Made by a program: the position numbers and the translations under genes | Origin: Chloranthus sessilifolius | Taxonomy: Eukaryota; Streptophyta; Magnoliopsida; Chloranthales; Chloranthaceae | Direction: 5' to 3' | Assembly: GCA_021018995.1 (NCBI GenBank) | Contig: CM037596.1 | Span: 12,103,501-12,167,500 of the forward strand | Length of the DNA stretch: 64,000 nt | The notes under the pieces: model-generated | Databases searched by the model: none | Told to the model about the DNA's origin: nothing | What the model saw: the letters and a program-made list of their open reading frames with translations, nothing else | Shown here: positions 1-11,141 of the stretch, in pieces | Layout of the letters: the number at the start of each line of letters is the position of its first letter | How positions within the stretch are numbered: position 1 is the first letter of the stretch

Positions 1-955
1 CCACCGACGTGGCGGGATAACCACGACTGACGCGGCAGAATATCCGTGACCGATACGGCGGCAATCCAGAGGCTGCCATGAGGCTTATCTGCATGTGACA
101 TCCTGATGTCGAGACTATTGAAACCCCGCCACCAATCCCCAGGGGAGAGGGGCCTGGGTACTATATTTTGTATTCCCAGGGAATACTTTTACAATTGTCT
201 ATATAGATGACGGCGATGGGTATCTCGTCGGGGCTCGATGCTATATTGCTCGGGGACTACTTAAGTTGAAAGGTTAAGTTTTCCTTTGCTTTAGGCCTAT
301 TCAGTGTTATTCATGATAACTAAAAGACACGTAAATTAATGTAAAATGTGTTTCTTTTAAAACTGTTTTTCATCAGCTTTTGTATAGTCACATCATGCAT
401 GAATATCATGGAATATATGTGAGTTATAATTTATATGTTCAGTAGTGTGTTGTTCCCTATTGAGCTAGGATGTAACTCACCCTTTTGACTATATGTCACA
501 GGACCTTTACTAGCAGGTGCAGAGACTTCAGGGGACGTTGACCCTGGTGAGTCAGATCCAGCACTAGAGACCAGTTAGATCCACCTACCGAAGACTTCTT
601 CTAGAGGACTCTGCTGTGCAGACGTGTAGAGTTAGATTTGTGAGCTTGATAGGTATGGCTGGGCATGTCAAGCCTTATAATTGAGAACAATGTAGTTAAT
701 GGAGGATATCATTCTTTTGTGGCGAACTATCAGTGATGATTGGCTATCATCGATGGTTCAGATCGGTTCTACATTCATGCAGAGGCATGAAGTTAGAACT
801 GTCTTTTGATATATTGTACAATTCCGCATTTTAATTATATGATTTCAGTTTATTGTGCTTCATATACCAGTGTTCCAAGTAGAGTTGAGGGGCATGGTCA
901 AGATGATCATGCTGATGGCACGGGTTTCGGGGAGGTCGAAATCCGGGCTGTCACA
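1..955 (+). repeat. 5' LTR of element I (3' part only)
   Basis: This aligns over nearly its whole length with 19502-20460 and ends in gctgtcaca at 955, directly before the PBS. Most of it is almost identical to the 3' copy. The first 120 bases carry several small differences, for example the loss of tgg before atgtcgag near 110. The near-identity over 120-955 suggests a fairly young element. Confidence 0.88.
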
Positions 956-957
956 GT

Positions 958-970
958 TGGTATCAAAGCC
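958..970 (+). other. Primer binding site of element I (tRNA-Met type)
   Basis: tggtatcaaagcc begins two bases after the LTR end. It differs at one position from TGGTATCAGAGCC, the site complementary to the 3' end of plant initiator tRNA-Met used by many gypsy and copia elements. Confidence 0.8.
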
Positions 971-1428
971 ATTTTCTTTAGCAATTCTGACAATCACTGT
1001 TGTCAGATCATAGGGACCTCTGCTAATGAAAATTTAAATTTCAAATGCAGCCGTTAGTGTCTTCTAGAGGGAGAGGCCGACCTAGGGGCGGCCAATATCA
1101 AAGTTTAGAACTTGTTGGGACCAAAAAAAAAAAGTTTTACAGTAAATTTTGTTAGGGTGTAGGAGAGTCAATTAGGACCTTATCTCAGTGAGTGGAAACG
1201 TTAGGCTTTAGGTTCATGAAGTCCCAAGTCGTGATCGTAGGTTTTGTTTTGGGACTTGGGCAATGAAATTTCATTGATTACTTATCGAGGATACAGTTGA
1301 TGATTGTGACGAATAGTGAAAGAAGTTGGCTAGTGTACGAAGTGAAGTTTTAGTTTTTGTTGGAAGTTAGGGTCGTGGTGACCACGATCATTATTATTTG
1401 AGACCCTGTTTCATTTTGACAGACTGAA
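971..1428 (+). other. Untranslated leader of element I
   Basis: No coding signal is visible between the PBS and the ATG of ORF1 at 1429. The stretch includes an A11 run near 1123 and otherwise looks like a normal non-coding leader. Confidence 0.6.
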
Positions 1429-1437
1429 ATGGCACCA
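1429..1437 (+). pseudogene. First three codons of ORF1 of element I, cut off by element II
   Basis: ATG-GCA-CCA at 1429-1437 is followed by the left end of element II. The last five bases (cacca) are the target-site duplicate found again at 12547-12551. Reading on from 12552 keeps the frame of the zinc-knuckle ORF. So the insertion split ORF1 after its third codon. The true ORF1 start is here, not the ATG at 12513, which lies inside the element II LTR. Confidence 0.8.
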
Positions 1438-2819
1438 TGATGAGTAGTGAAATATGATGATATTTCACCCCTAAATACCTATATTTAGCCGTCCGATGAA
1501 GGCTATCTGATGAGATTTGCTAGATTTGAAGTGTTTCAGGTAAATACAGTCCAAGTTTCTAAAACAGCCCAAGAATCCCGAAAATAATGTCAAAACACTG
1601 CTATTTTGGGTCATTGAGAACTTAGTGCGACTTGCAGCTCAATTTGGACCTTCAAGACGTCAGATTCAGGAAATTGATAAAACATAAAAGTTGTAGAGCT
1701 CGTCGTCAGCTTTCCAACGCCTCAAGAATCACCTCAATCCGAGTTCGGTACAGAAAGTTATGAGCAAAATACCGAGGCAGTATCTGATGCAAAGCTAGGC
1801 GGGAATTCACGAAAATTACTCTTAGATGTCAATCGAGAGAGGTATTAGGGTTAGGCTATTATAAAAAGGGAAGCCACGAGTTTCTTAGGGGATTATTATT
1901 TTTTGCAATTAGAATATTATTCATTCTTTCTTTTTAGTTTTAGGGCTCTTCACTTTGGGGAATATTTTCTTCATCTTTTCAAGTCTTCTCTCCTTCTTCT
2001 AGGGTTTATTCAGGTAGATTGTACCTAGGATTTGCATTATTTTCTCGAGAAATTCATAGATTGTATTTAGGAAAAACAATTGCAAATATCTTTTGGAAGA
2101 AATAAAGAGGAATGACTTTGAAAGAAAAAGGAGATCAAACACCAAAGATGAGCTAAATCAAGAGATCGGGGAAGATGCGATCCCGATAAGTACCCATGTT
2201 TATGATTAATACCCGCATATTATTATTGTTATCATGGAATCGCTTTTGCTCAAAGTTTGTGTGATTGAAAATATTTTAAATGCTTTGTTATGACCGTTGA
2301 TTGCGCTGTGATTAACGGTCAGAATCGCTAGATCCGACCGCAGTCGATCTAGGTCATTAGAGCGATTATGTCATCATGAGATACGCTTATGCTTTTTACA
2401 TGACTCATACCGCAATGTTAAATTTGAGTCATTGTTTTAGATAAATTATCTGGGATTGATGATCATATTTTATTTCAAGTCATTTTCTAGATGAATGATG
2501 GTGTGAATGATGATTTAATGAAACCGGGTTTTAATGATAGAAAAGTGCGAATCTGGGTAGCATATTCCTTGATCTCATTTTAATATTGTTCGTAGATTTA
2601 TCAAGAATTAATTGTTTAGATTAATTTATTTTTTCGCATTTAGGAAAAGTGCTAAGTTTTTGGTAAAATTGAATCGCCTTTGGTACTTCCTTAGGGACGC
2701 TTTTAAAATCTCTAAAAGAATTAATTAAAATTCACGCTTCTCGTGGGTTCGACACACCGTTTCTTGCCATATCGCAATAGATCTTGTGCACTTGCAAGGG
2801 TTACATTCTAAATCGATCA
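1438..2819 (+). repeat. 5' LTR of element II
   Basis: The first 600 bases are almost identical to the 3' LTR at 11142. From about 2040 onward the two copies suddenly differ every 20-30 bases by small indels and by changes of CTG to TCG or CG. A TATA-like box lies at 1857-1870. Confidence 0.88.
1857..1870 (+). promoter_or_regulatory. TATA box in the 5' LTR of element II
   Basis: tattataaaaaggg is repeated exactly in the 3' LTR at 11561-11574. Its position in the first third of the LTR suits a U3 promoter driving the full-length transcript. Confidence 0.55.
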
Positions 2820-3290
2820 AGTTTTTAGTACGGGAAATCGTGAAATTTTGATTAATTCGATAGGATTTTTCTGCTTTTGAGTGTTTAAAAAATAAAATAA
2901 AAAAAATAATAATTATTAAAATTTATTTCCCTTATTTTTCTCTCTTTGATAAGATTTTGTGGAGTCTTTTTAGGAAGTTTAGATTTTTAGGATACCTTCC
3001 TTAGGAAATTTAGGAAGTAGAGATTTTTAGGACTTCTTATTTTAGATTTGGTAGGACTCTTTTTCCTTATTTTCCTCTTTTAGATATTTTTAGGATTTTC
3101 TAAATTTAGTCATTAACTTTTGTGGGACTTTTGTTTTAGGATTTTTAGGAATCTTTCATTCTTCTCCTTATTTTTCTCTTTTAGGAAAGATTTTATAGGA
3201 TTTTCAATTTTAATTTTTAATTTTCGAATTTAATAAAAAAAAAAAAAAAAATTAATTAAAATTAAAAAAAAATTTTAAAAATTTAATTCG

Positions 3291-3331
<41 letters not shown>

Positions 3332-3442
3332 AATCTTTCCTGCTGATATTGGCTACTGTTTATCATCTTTGTTTAAATCGTTTGAAGCAGAATTTTGTGG
3401 GTTTGTTGTGGATTCTTCAACCCTGTTTGTGAGTGTTGGTGT
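2820..3442 (+). other. Leader of element II with damaged primer site
   Basis: Right after the LTR, 2820-2840 reads agtttttagtacgggaaat, a damaged version of the site that is intact in element IV (TGGCGCCGTTGCCGGGGA). The rest is AT-rich with repeats of an ttttaggattt type and long A and T runs at 3232-3329. The same kind of leader occurs in element IV (52641-53190). Confidence 0.65.
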
Positions 3443-3784
3443 ATGAGCTTTACTCGTTCTCATCACCCACATCTGCTTCCGTTTAATCTTGAGATCGAAA
3501 GAGCTTGTAGAGAGAATCGAAGAGTCCAGAGGAATCAATATCAACAAACTGAGACCATGGCAGACCAAAGGCAAGAGAGAGATGAGAATAACAACAATGG
3601 GAATGTCAATAATGGAAATAATAGGAACAATAAGTTTGATGAGGGCCCTAGAACACTGGAGTATTATAACGATCGGTTTTACGAGGATCGTGAATGTATT
3701 ATGCATGCTCCCATTCCAGGAACCACTATGAATTCAAATCAAAATGATTCAAATGCTACCAATTTTCCATGGGTTAGCAAATGA
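3443..3784 (+). pseudogene. gag: gag N-terminal part, element II
   Basis: Gag forms the retrotransposon particle. From the ATG at 3443 the frame begins MSFTRSHHPHLLPFNLEIER, which matches the gag start of element IV (52640 downward). An Asn- and Gly-rich stretch follows, then the block GPRTLEYYNDRFYEDRECIM. The frame is lost near 3725-3784, while the related copy continues through the capsid region. I chose the internal ATG because the element IV copy starts at the same residue; the upstream ATG at 3395 lies in the leader. Confidence 0.7.
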
Positions 3785-4449
3785 AAATCCGCACGCTCAC
3801 TTAAAATGAATTCACTGGGTATGCAAAATGTTCGAGTCCACAATGTCACCGATGAGATAGCGTTCACTCTTTCCGCTCTCTTTAAGAGATATAGGCAAAA
3901 ACATGGTTCTATTCCTTAGAACCACAATCTATTCGAGTTGGGCGTAGCATCGCCAGTTCCTTAAAAAATATTTTCCCATGACTAAGGCCATTGAATTCAA
4001 GGCCAAGATCCAGCTTTTCCCAACAACCTACAGAAACATTCCATGAATGTTGGGAACGTGTTAAGGAATTGATCAGAAGTTGCCCAAATCATCAAGTTCC
4101 AAGGTGGCAACAAGTCCAAAGTTTTTACAATGGACTGATTCCTGAAGAGAGACGCATGGTTGATGCATCTTGTGGTGGATCTTGTGCCACGAAAGAAGCT
4201 GACGAATTGTGGGCATTGTTTGAAAAGTTATATCAAACTTCGATACAAAGTGAGACACTGGGGCGAACCAACTTGAACCTGGCACCTAAATCTCATGTGT
4301 TGACAAAAGACGGATTGTACGATGTCAACAATAATGCCTCAGATCTCTCAACAAAGTTTGACATGTCATTCAAACAGATGAACATGTTGTTAGTCGCTAC
4401 CAAGCAAGCTAAAGCTCTGTCACACCCCCACGCAGTGTTCAATTTGTGA
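3785..4449 (+). pseudogene. gag: gag capsid part, element II
   Basis: The frame reopens near 3991. It encodes the conserved Athila capsid block with QQPTETFHECWERVKELI, the motif VPRWQQVQSFYNGLIPEE and MVDASCGGSCATKEADELW, closely matching element IV. The segment 3785-3990 encodes the intervening residues in shifted frames, including NVTDEIA and a clear EPQSI block near 3920. The frame breaks before the CCHC knuckle, which survives only as scrambled text near 4440-4470. Confidence 0.7.
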
Positions 4450-5249
4450 CCACCAGTCATATGGCTATTGAGTGCCCTACTACCTTGACATTCTTCCCTG
4501 ATGAACCTAATCCTCAAGAGCAGGTAAATGTGACCCAATCTTACCAGCGGCAGGGTAGAAACATGTACTCCAATACCTACAATCCGAATGGAAAAATCAC
4601 CCAACTTAGGATGGGGTGAATCGAACCAAACCGCCAGTAAACCAAAGAACATAGAGCCAACACAATGGGTGGACAACAACCTTTTCAACCAAATTTTCAA
4701 CACAATTTTACAACGTAATTTCCAGCAGAATTCTAATTTCCAACAGAATTCCAATTTCCAATGTATGCTCAGATATCATCCAAATTCGACTACCGAAAAA
4801 TCGTAATTTCAATCAATCTTAATCAATCTCATGCCAAGATTAAAGATTCTCGATCCGAAGAAAAGCTTATGCTAAGCATGCAATCTTCGCAGATGATAAT
4901 GGACCAAGTCACCAATTGGCCAATCAACCGAGTCGAGAGGAAGGTAGGCTCACCAACCCATCAATAATCCTCGAGGCCAAGCACCATCCAAGCGGTGACC
5001 ATCGAATAGTCAACAAAAGTCATTACGGTCGAGAAGTGGACGAGAGGTTCATAATCAAGTGGAAATGCTGTAGAAGTGAAGAAAGAGAAGCAATAGAGGA
5101 AAAGAATCGGAGAAAAGAAAGGAGAAAGGAAAAGGAAAGAGAAAGAAAGAGACAAAGAGCCAGAGATAAGAAAAGTGCAAGAGCAAGGAAGAGAGAAAGG
5201 AAAAGAAAAGTAATAGAGGAAGAGTTTCTTCAACCGTCCAACAAGGACG

Positions 5250-6160
5250 TGAAAAAGAATCGGAAATGGAATCGCACCTTATGTCCCAAAGGCACCATTC
5301 CCTCAATGCCTAACTCCTCCATCTAGAATGGGAAAGGACCAAAATGGAAGAAATTTTGAAACATTCAAGCAAGTAAAGATAAATCTTCCATTACTTGAAA
5401 CAATCAAACAAGTCCCCAGTACGCCAAGTTTTTCAAAGATTTGTGCACTGAAGAGAAAGGCACGTACTCACGCTTCAAAGAAAGTGTTCCTAACAAATCA
5501 AGTCGATTCGATATTGCGATTGGAAACCCCACGAAACCGAAAGACCACAGAGTCCCAATCTGTTCCATGTGTCATTGGTGGGCAACCAATTGGAAAGGCG
5601 TTATTGGATTTGGGAGCAAGTGTTAATCGATCCCATACTCAATGTACGAAACTCGGATTGGGTGAATTGAAACCCACGGCCGGTCACTCCAATGGCGATA
5701 GATCGAAAGAAGACCGAGGGTGTTATCGAGGATGTTTTGGTTGGAATAGACAAGTTTGTCTTTCCGGTGGACTTCGTTGTCTTAGACATGGAACCACTGC
5801 GAAATCAATCAATCAAGTCCCAATTATTCTTGACGTCCGCTTCGCCATCGCTAACGCTTGCATTAATTGTCGACAGAGTCATGGACGCTTTTGGAAACAT
5901 GAAAGTCGCTTAACATATTCCATGCGATGAACCATTTCCTAATGAGGATGAGGTCGAATGTTTTTACATCGATCGATGGACGAAGTGGTGGATGAAGCAT
6001 TACCATCAATGCTCACCAAAGAGGAATTTGAAACTTTGTTAGCCATCTATGAGGACAAAGGGCTTGAAAGGAAGCGATCGAAGAGAAAAGTCAAATTCAT
6101 CATGTCAAGATGATAACTTATGTGAAGTTGTGACTAAGGTAGAACCACTACTCATCGAGG
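5250..6160 (+). pseudogene. pol: pol protease region, element II
   Basis: An aspartic protease cuts the polyprotein. One frame (5328 onward) gives VKINLPLLETIKQVP, VPCVIGGQPIGKALLDLGAS with the DLG active-site triplet typical of Athila, then loses frame straight after ASVN. A second frame (5692 onward) gives EDVLVGIDKFVFPVDFVVLD. Element IV carries the same region uninterrupted (47320-48180), so the order and the breaks are clear. The upstream 4450-5250 region contains a Lys/Arg/Glu-rich low-complexity linker (5060-5230) also present in element IV. Confidence 0.7.
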
Positions 6161-6182
6161 TAAAGGATGTCGACTCCATCAA

Positions 6183-7560
6183 TTGAGCAACCACCAACCG
6201 GAATTGAAACAATTGCCTAAGTCCCTCAAATATGCTTTTACGGGACCTCGAGAAACACTTCCGGTGATAATTTCATCCACATTATCGGAAGAACAAGAGA
6301 ATGATTTGTTGAAGGTCGAAGAGCACAAGGAGGCCATCGGATGGACCTTAGCCGATCTCAAGGGATTGACCCATCAAGATGTATGCATAAAATACATCCG
6401 GAGGATGAGAGTAAACCATCGAGGGAACCACAGAGGCGACTTAATCCGAACATGCAAGAAGTCGCTTTAAAGGAAATCATTAAACTCCTCGATGTCGGAA
6501 TCATCTATCCGATCTCCGATAGTGAATGGGTTAGTCCGACAAATCGTTCGAAAAAGTCCGGAATTACAATGAAAGAAACTACGGAGGAGAATTGGTGCCC
6601 ACTCGTGAAACTATGGATGGCGTGTGTGCATTGATTATCGAAAATTGAACATACCACCGTAAAAGATCATTTTCCCTTCCGCTCATTGATCAAATTCTTG
6701 AGAAGTTAGGCTGGGCAAGAGTTTTATTGCTTTCTTGATGGTTATTCGGGATACAATCAAGTGCCCGTTTTCGGTGATCAAGAGAAGACAACATTCACGT
6801 GTCCATATGGTACGCTTGCATATCGGGATGCCATTCGCTTATGTAATGCTCGCCCGCTTTCAACGATGTATGTTGGCCATATTCGGACATGATCGACAAA
6901 TTCATCAAGTCTTCATGGACGACTTCTCGGTTTTGGAAAAACATTTAATTCTTGTTTGAATCATCTTTCACAGTGTTGCAACGTTGTGTAGATTCCAAAC
7001 TTGTTCTCACCGGGAAAAGAGCCATTTTATGGTTCAACAAGGAATTGTGTTGGGGCATATTGTTTCAACGAAAGGAATTGAAGTTGATAAGGCGACTTAA
7101 TTGCAAATTTACCACCTCCTAAAAGTGTTCACAAATTCGATCATTTTTGGGGCATGCTGGATTTTATAGAAGATTCATTAAGGATTTTAGCAAGGTGGCT
7201 AAACCATTGTGCACTTTGCTTGGCAAAGATGTTCCTTTTGATTTTGATGAGGATTGCAGAAAGGCATTCCTAAAATTGCGTGAACTCTTATCAAATGCAC
7301 CCATAATCCAACCACCGATTATTCTTTACCATTCAACTCATGTGTGATGCATCGATTATGCGATCGGAGCTGTCTTAGGGAGAAGGTGAATAAATTAATT
7401 TCACGAATTTATTATGCTAGCAAGACATTAATTGATGCCAATCGAATTACACCACCACCGAGAAGGAATTATTAGTGGTGTATGCTCCGGACAAATTCCG
7501 TTCCTATTTGCTTGATCGAAAATAGTGGTCTTTTCGCACCACTCGCTTTGAAATATCTTT
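6183..7560 (+). pseudogene. pol: pol RT and RNase H region, element II
   Basis: Pieces in several frames encode the RT linker (QLPKSLKYAFTGPRETLPVI near 6205), the palm-domain start (LDGYSGYNQV near 6738), DQEKTTFTCPYGT near 6777, and the catalytic FMDD motif near 6913. The connection block FLGHAGFYRRFIKDF lies at 7140-7190, and the RNase H start (CDAS-like, 7345-7370) and TEKELL block (7460) follow. At least ten small indels separate the pieces. Reverse transcriptase function is lost as the sequence stands. Confidence 0.72.
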
Positions 7561-8990
7561 TAGCAAAGAAGGATGCGAAACCAAGGTCGATCCGTTGGAT
7601 CCCGCTTCCGTGAATTCAACTTTGAGATTAAAGATAAAAGGGGTTGAGAACGCCAGGGTCGATCATCCGCTCCAGAATTTGCCTCAAGAATCATCTATAC
7701 CGAGACCATCCGTGACACATTTCGGATGAACATTTGATGGCAATTGATGTAGCCGGTGCAAAAGTTCCGTGGTTTGCTAACATCGTGAATTATCCGTCAT
7801 CGCGTAATTCCCACCGAGTGGGGTAAGAATGATAAGAATCTTTTTTCTCCCAAATAAAATACTATTTCGGGATGAACCATATTTGTTTAAATTCTCTGCG
7901 GATCGATCATTAGGAGATGCGTGCGAAGACGAGCAACTAAGCGCCCTAAATTTTTATGCTTGCTGTGGAGGCCATTTTCGAGACAAGACCGCATGTAAAA
8001 TCCTTCAAAGCGATTCTATCGCCCTCAATCTTCGTGACGCCGCTCAATACGCAAGGAATGCCAACTGTCAATATTTTGGCAATATTTCACGACGAAATAT
8101 GATGCCCCTTAATCCAATTCTCGATTGTTGAAATTTTCGATGTTTGGGGATTGACTTTATGGGTCCTTTTCCACCATCCTTTGGGTATTCATATATTCCG
8201 TGGTCATTGACTATGTCTCCAAATGGATTGAAGTCAGGCAACCCGATCAAATGATCACAAGGTTGTGGTCAAATTTCGAGAGAACATGTGTTTAACCGAT
8301 TCGGATCCCAAGAGCAATCATCATGATGGCGGTTCGCATTTTGCAATAGCCATTTTGCCACTTTAATGAAGAAGTACGACGTCACTCACAAAGTCGCCAA
8401 CCGCACCATCCACGTACTAGTGGTCGTGGAAGTGTCTAACCGGGAAATCGCGTTAATTCTAGAAAAGACGCAGACGACGGATAGAAGAGATTGGTCAAAC
8501 CGCTATCCGATGCTTTGTGGGCCTATCGATCGCATTCAAGACACCGATCGGAATGTCTCCCTTCGTAATTGTCTACACGGAAGGCATGTCATCTTCTGTC
8601 GAATTGGAGCATAAGGCATTATATCAAGCGATTTAATTTCGATATGCAAGCCAGGTCGAATCGAAGGTTCTGATTGAGTGAATTAGAAGAGTTACGCTAC
8701 GATGCGTATGAAAATTCAAAGATGTACAAGGAAAGGTACAAAAGTTGCACGATCAATTAATTTCTGGAAGGAGTTTCATGTTGGCCAAAAGTTTGGTTAT
8801 TCAATTCCGACTTAAGCTTCATCCCGGAAATTGAAATCTAGATGGGAAGGCCCGCTTTGTTGTTTCCATTAGTGAGCACTGCAATTGAAATTCAAAGCCT
8901 TCAGGACAATCGAGTTTTCAAAGTGAATGGGCAAAGACTCAAACCAATGTTTGAGCCGATGACCCGCTTTAAGATTGAGGCGATGCACCT
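7561..8990 (+). pseudogene. pol: pol integrase region, element II
   Basis: Broken frames encode the zinc-binding region (CCGGHFRDKTACKILQ near 7960), the core start [14 protein letters not shown] near 8150, the DGGSHF-type second aspartate near 8330 and the C-terminal region matching 44380-44826 of element IV (for example SKMYKERY near 8718 and [10 protein letters not shown] near 8920). Integrase inserts the cDNA into the genome. The many indels make this copy inactive unless they are sequence errors. Confidence 0.7.
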
Positions 8991-11130
8991 TAGTGATCCG
9001 ATTCTTGATCAATGAAGAGGTGACACTTAAACTCGTTTTCGGGAGGCAACCAAAGGTGTTTTTATTTAGGAGTTGGACATGTTTAGTTTAGGATTTAGGA
9101 TTTATTTCTTTTCGTATGTTTAGTTCTAGAATATTAGTTTTAGTTTAGTTTAGGTTATTTTTAATTTCCAAATTAGTGTAGCCACATTACCTTCAATCTA
9201 TTTTTGGTCATGTTCTAATTTGATGCCCATATTCTCAGACCGATCTTTGTGTTGAGGTACTTTTCAACAGTTTGGGGTACCTACTTATTTCAAACAATGA
9301 GGACATTGTCATTTTTAGGTTTGGGGTATGTATGATTATCTATCTTTCATCACTTATTTTTGATTTTCTTTGAAAAAAAAAAAAAAAAATTTTTGGAACC
9401 ATCATACATGATTTACTTTGCAATAGTTTTCAAACTTTAGTTGATGATGCATGTGAATTTAATTTTGAGAATATTGATGTCATATTTTGAATACTTGTAT
9501 CTAGGATGATGAAGCTTAATGTGATAATTTGTGGATGACTCAAATTCATGCTTAGAATTTTGCACTTATACCAAGCTAAGACTTAGAAATCGATGAACTA
9601 TTTTGAACGTTGAATCTTAGGTTCTTAGTGGAGACTAAACCCGTAAGCTTTAGAGCTAATTTCCGTCATTGATGAGTGAATATATAAACTCGGAGTTTTC
9701 TTTGAATACAATTATTTTGCATAATCTCATACATTTTATTTTGGCTTGTGACTTTGCATGATATCAAATTCATATTATTGTGTTAGAACGCATCGTATAT
9801 CTACTCAAGACAAATAGGCAAGGTTACCATCTTTAAGGAAATGATTGAAGGCCATCTTTGGCTCGTTTGTGCTTAAAATGCCCCACCTCATATAAATTTA
9901 TCCTTCTAGTACCCTTTGAGCCTATAGAAAAATTTACCCTTATACATTCTTTGATAAGCCACGTTAACTTTAACCCTTCACAATTTCTGAAAATTTAGCT
10001 TTACCCTTCTTATTTCTGAGAAATTAGGAACGAGGGATGAAAATGAGCGAAAAGAGAGTAAGTGGAGAGATAATGAGTTATGGTGTTTACTGAGAGTGTA
10101 TGGCAAATATAAAAAGAAAAAAAGGGGAGAGAAAAAGAAAAAAAAAAAGGAATGAAAATGAGGTGCTTCAAGAAAAGGAAATTCAAAAGAGAAGAAAGAA
10201 TGAGAAAAGAAAAATATTGAAAAAAAAAAAATGGTGAGAAATTAGAAAAGAAAAAAAAAGAAAAGAAGAGAAATAAAAAAAAAAAAAAAATCGGTTAGTT
10301 CCTTTTCCAATTTCTCGTAAATTTTGAATCACAATTCCCTTCTTTCTTACCCTTACGAGCCCCATTACAACCCTACAAAAGACCTTCATGATCCGATCTT
10401 GCATTGGTAATCGCTCTTGTGGAGAGTCAATATATAATACTTATGACACTTGATATGACATGCTTAGGATATACAAGTATCTCGTTCTTATGAGATTTAT
10501 TTTGTTCATTGATTGGCATCGTGTTTCATTTATCATGTGAGACCTTTTTATTTGCTTTGTATTGATCTCTCACATGTGTGCGAAAACTTACCAATCATCG
10601 GAGTGATTTTATTTTGAGAGTATACCTAAAGTGAGGATTGAGTCAAGACAACAGATCCGATGATTTCCCGTTTGGACTAGTTCTGAGATGGATGAATCTT
10701 GGTTTTGGTATGCACACACACACTGCGTTTAAGCATGAATGGATGAGTTATCTAACGATTTGGAGCATTAGACTAATTTGAATGGATATTGGTATGATTA
10801 GTATAACATTGTTATTTAAAATTGAGAATTTGCATGTTGAATTGATTATTGATTTTGAGCTTTGAAGTTAAATATATGTTATAAAAATCAGATTTTGAAA
10901 ACTCAATTTTACCGATGGTTTGAAATTTTTGGAAGTTTGTGGGTAACTTCACTGCAAACCCTCAAGAGACACAACTCCTCCACTAGGGATCACCTAGGGG
11001 TTTAAAGGCTTGTTGCACATGCTAAGTGCAATCGTGTTCCCTACGAAAGTGGCATTTAAATTTTAGGATGTTAGTTTGATTTGCTTTATATTTCTATCAT
11101 TCTCTTTGCTCGAGGACTAGCAAAGTGTAG
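8991..11130 (+). other. Non-coding tail between pol and PPT, element II
   Basis: About 2.1 kb without a credible ORF. It keeps the same order of text as 42339-44380 of element IV read on the other strand. It includes a phrase on tttttaggtttggggtatg near 9312 that resembles the PPT, A-rich purine runs at 10100-10290 and a ggtatacc-type block near 10620. Athila elements often have an env-like ORF here; none is seen. Confidence 0.65.
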
Positions 11131-11141
11131 GTTTGGGGGTG
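11131..11141 (+). other. Polypurine tract of element II
   Basis: gtttgggggtg ends directly at the 3' LTR start. It primes plus-strand DNA synthesis. The same tract precedes the LTR of element IV, as cacccccaaac at 42328-42338 on the + strand. Confidence 0.8.

Noticed and set aside
806-1057. ORF of 83 codons over the LTR end and PBS (also at 20311)
   Set aside because: It crosses the LTR border and primer site, so it is chance reading of LTR text.
10183-10404. Phe/Ser-rich ORF that could look like a membrane protein
   Set aside because: It is the complement of A-rich purine runs; low complexity only.
8991-11130. Env-like gene of an Athila element
   Set aside because: No ORF, membrane segment or splice pattern in II or in the matching part of IV.
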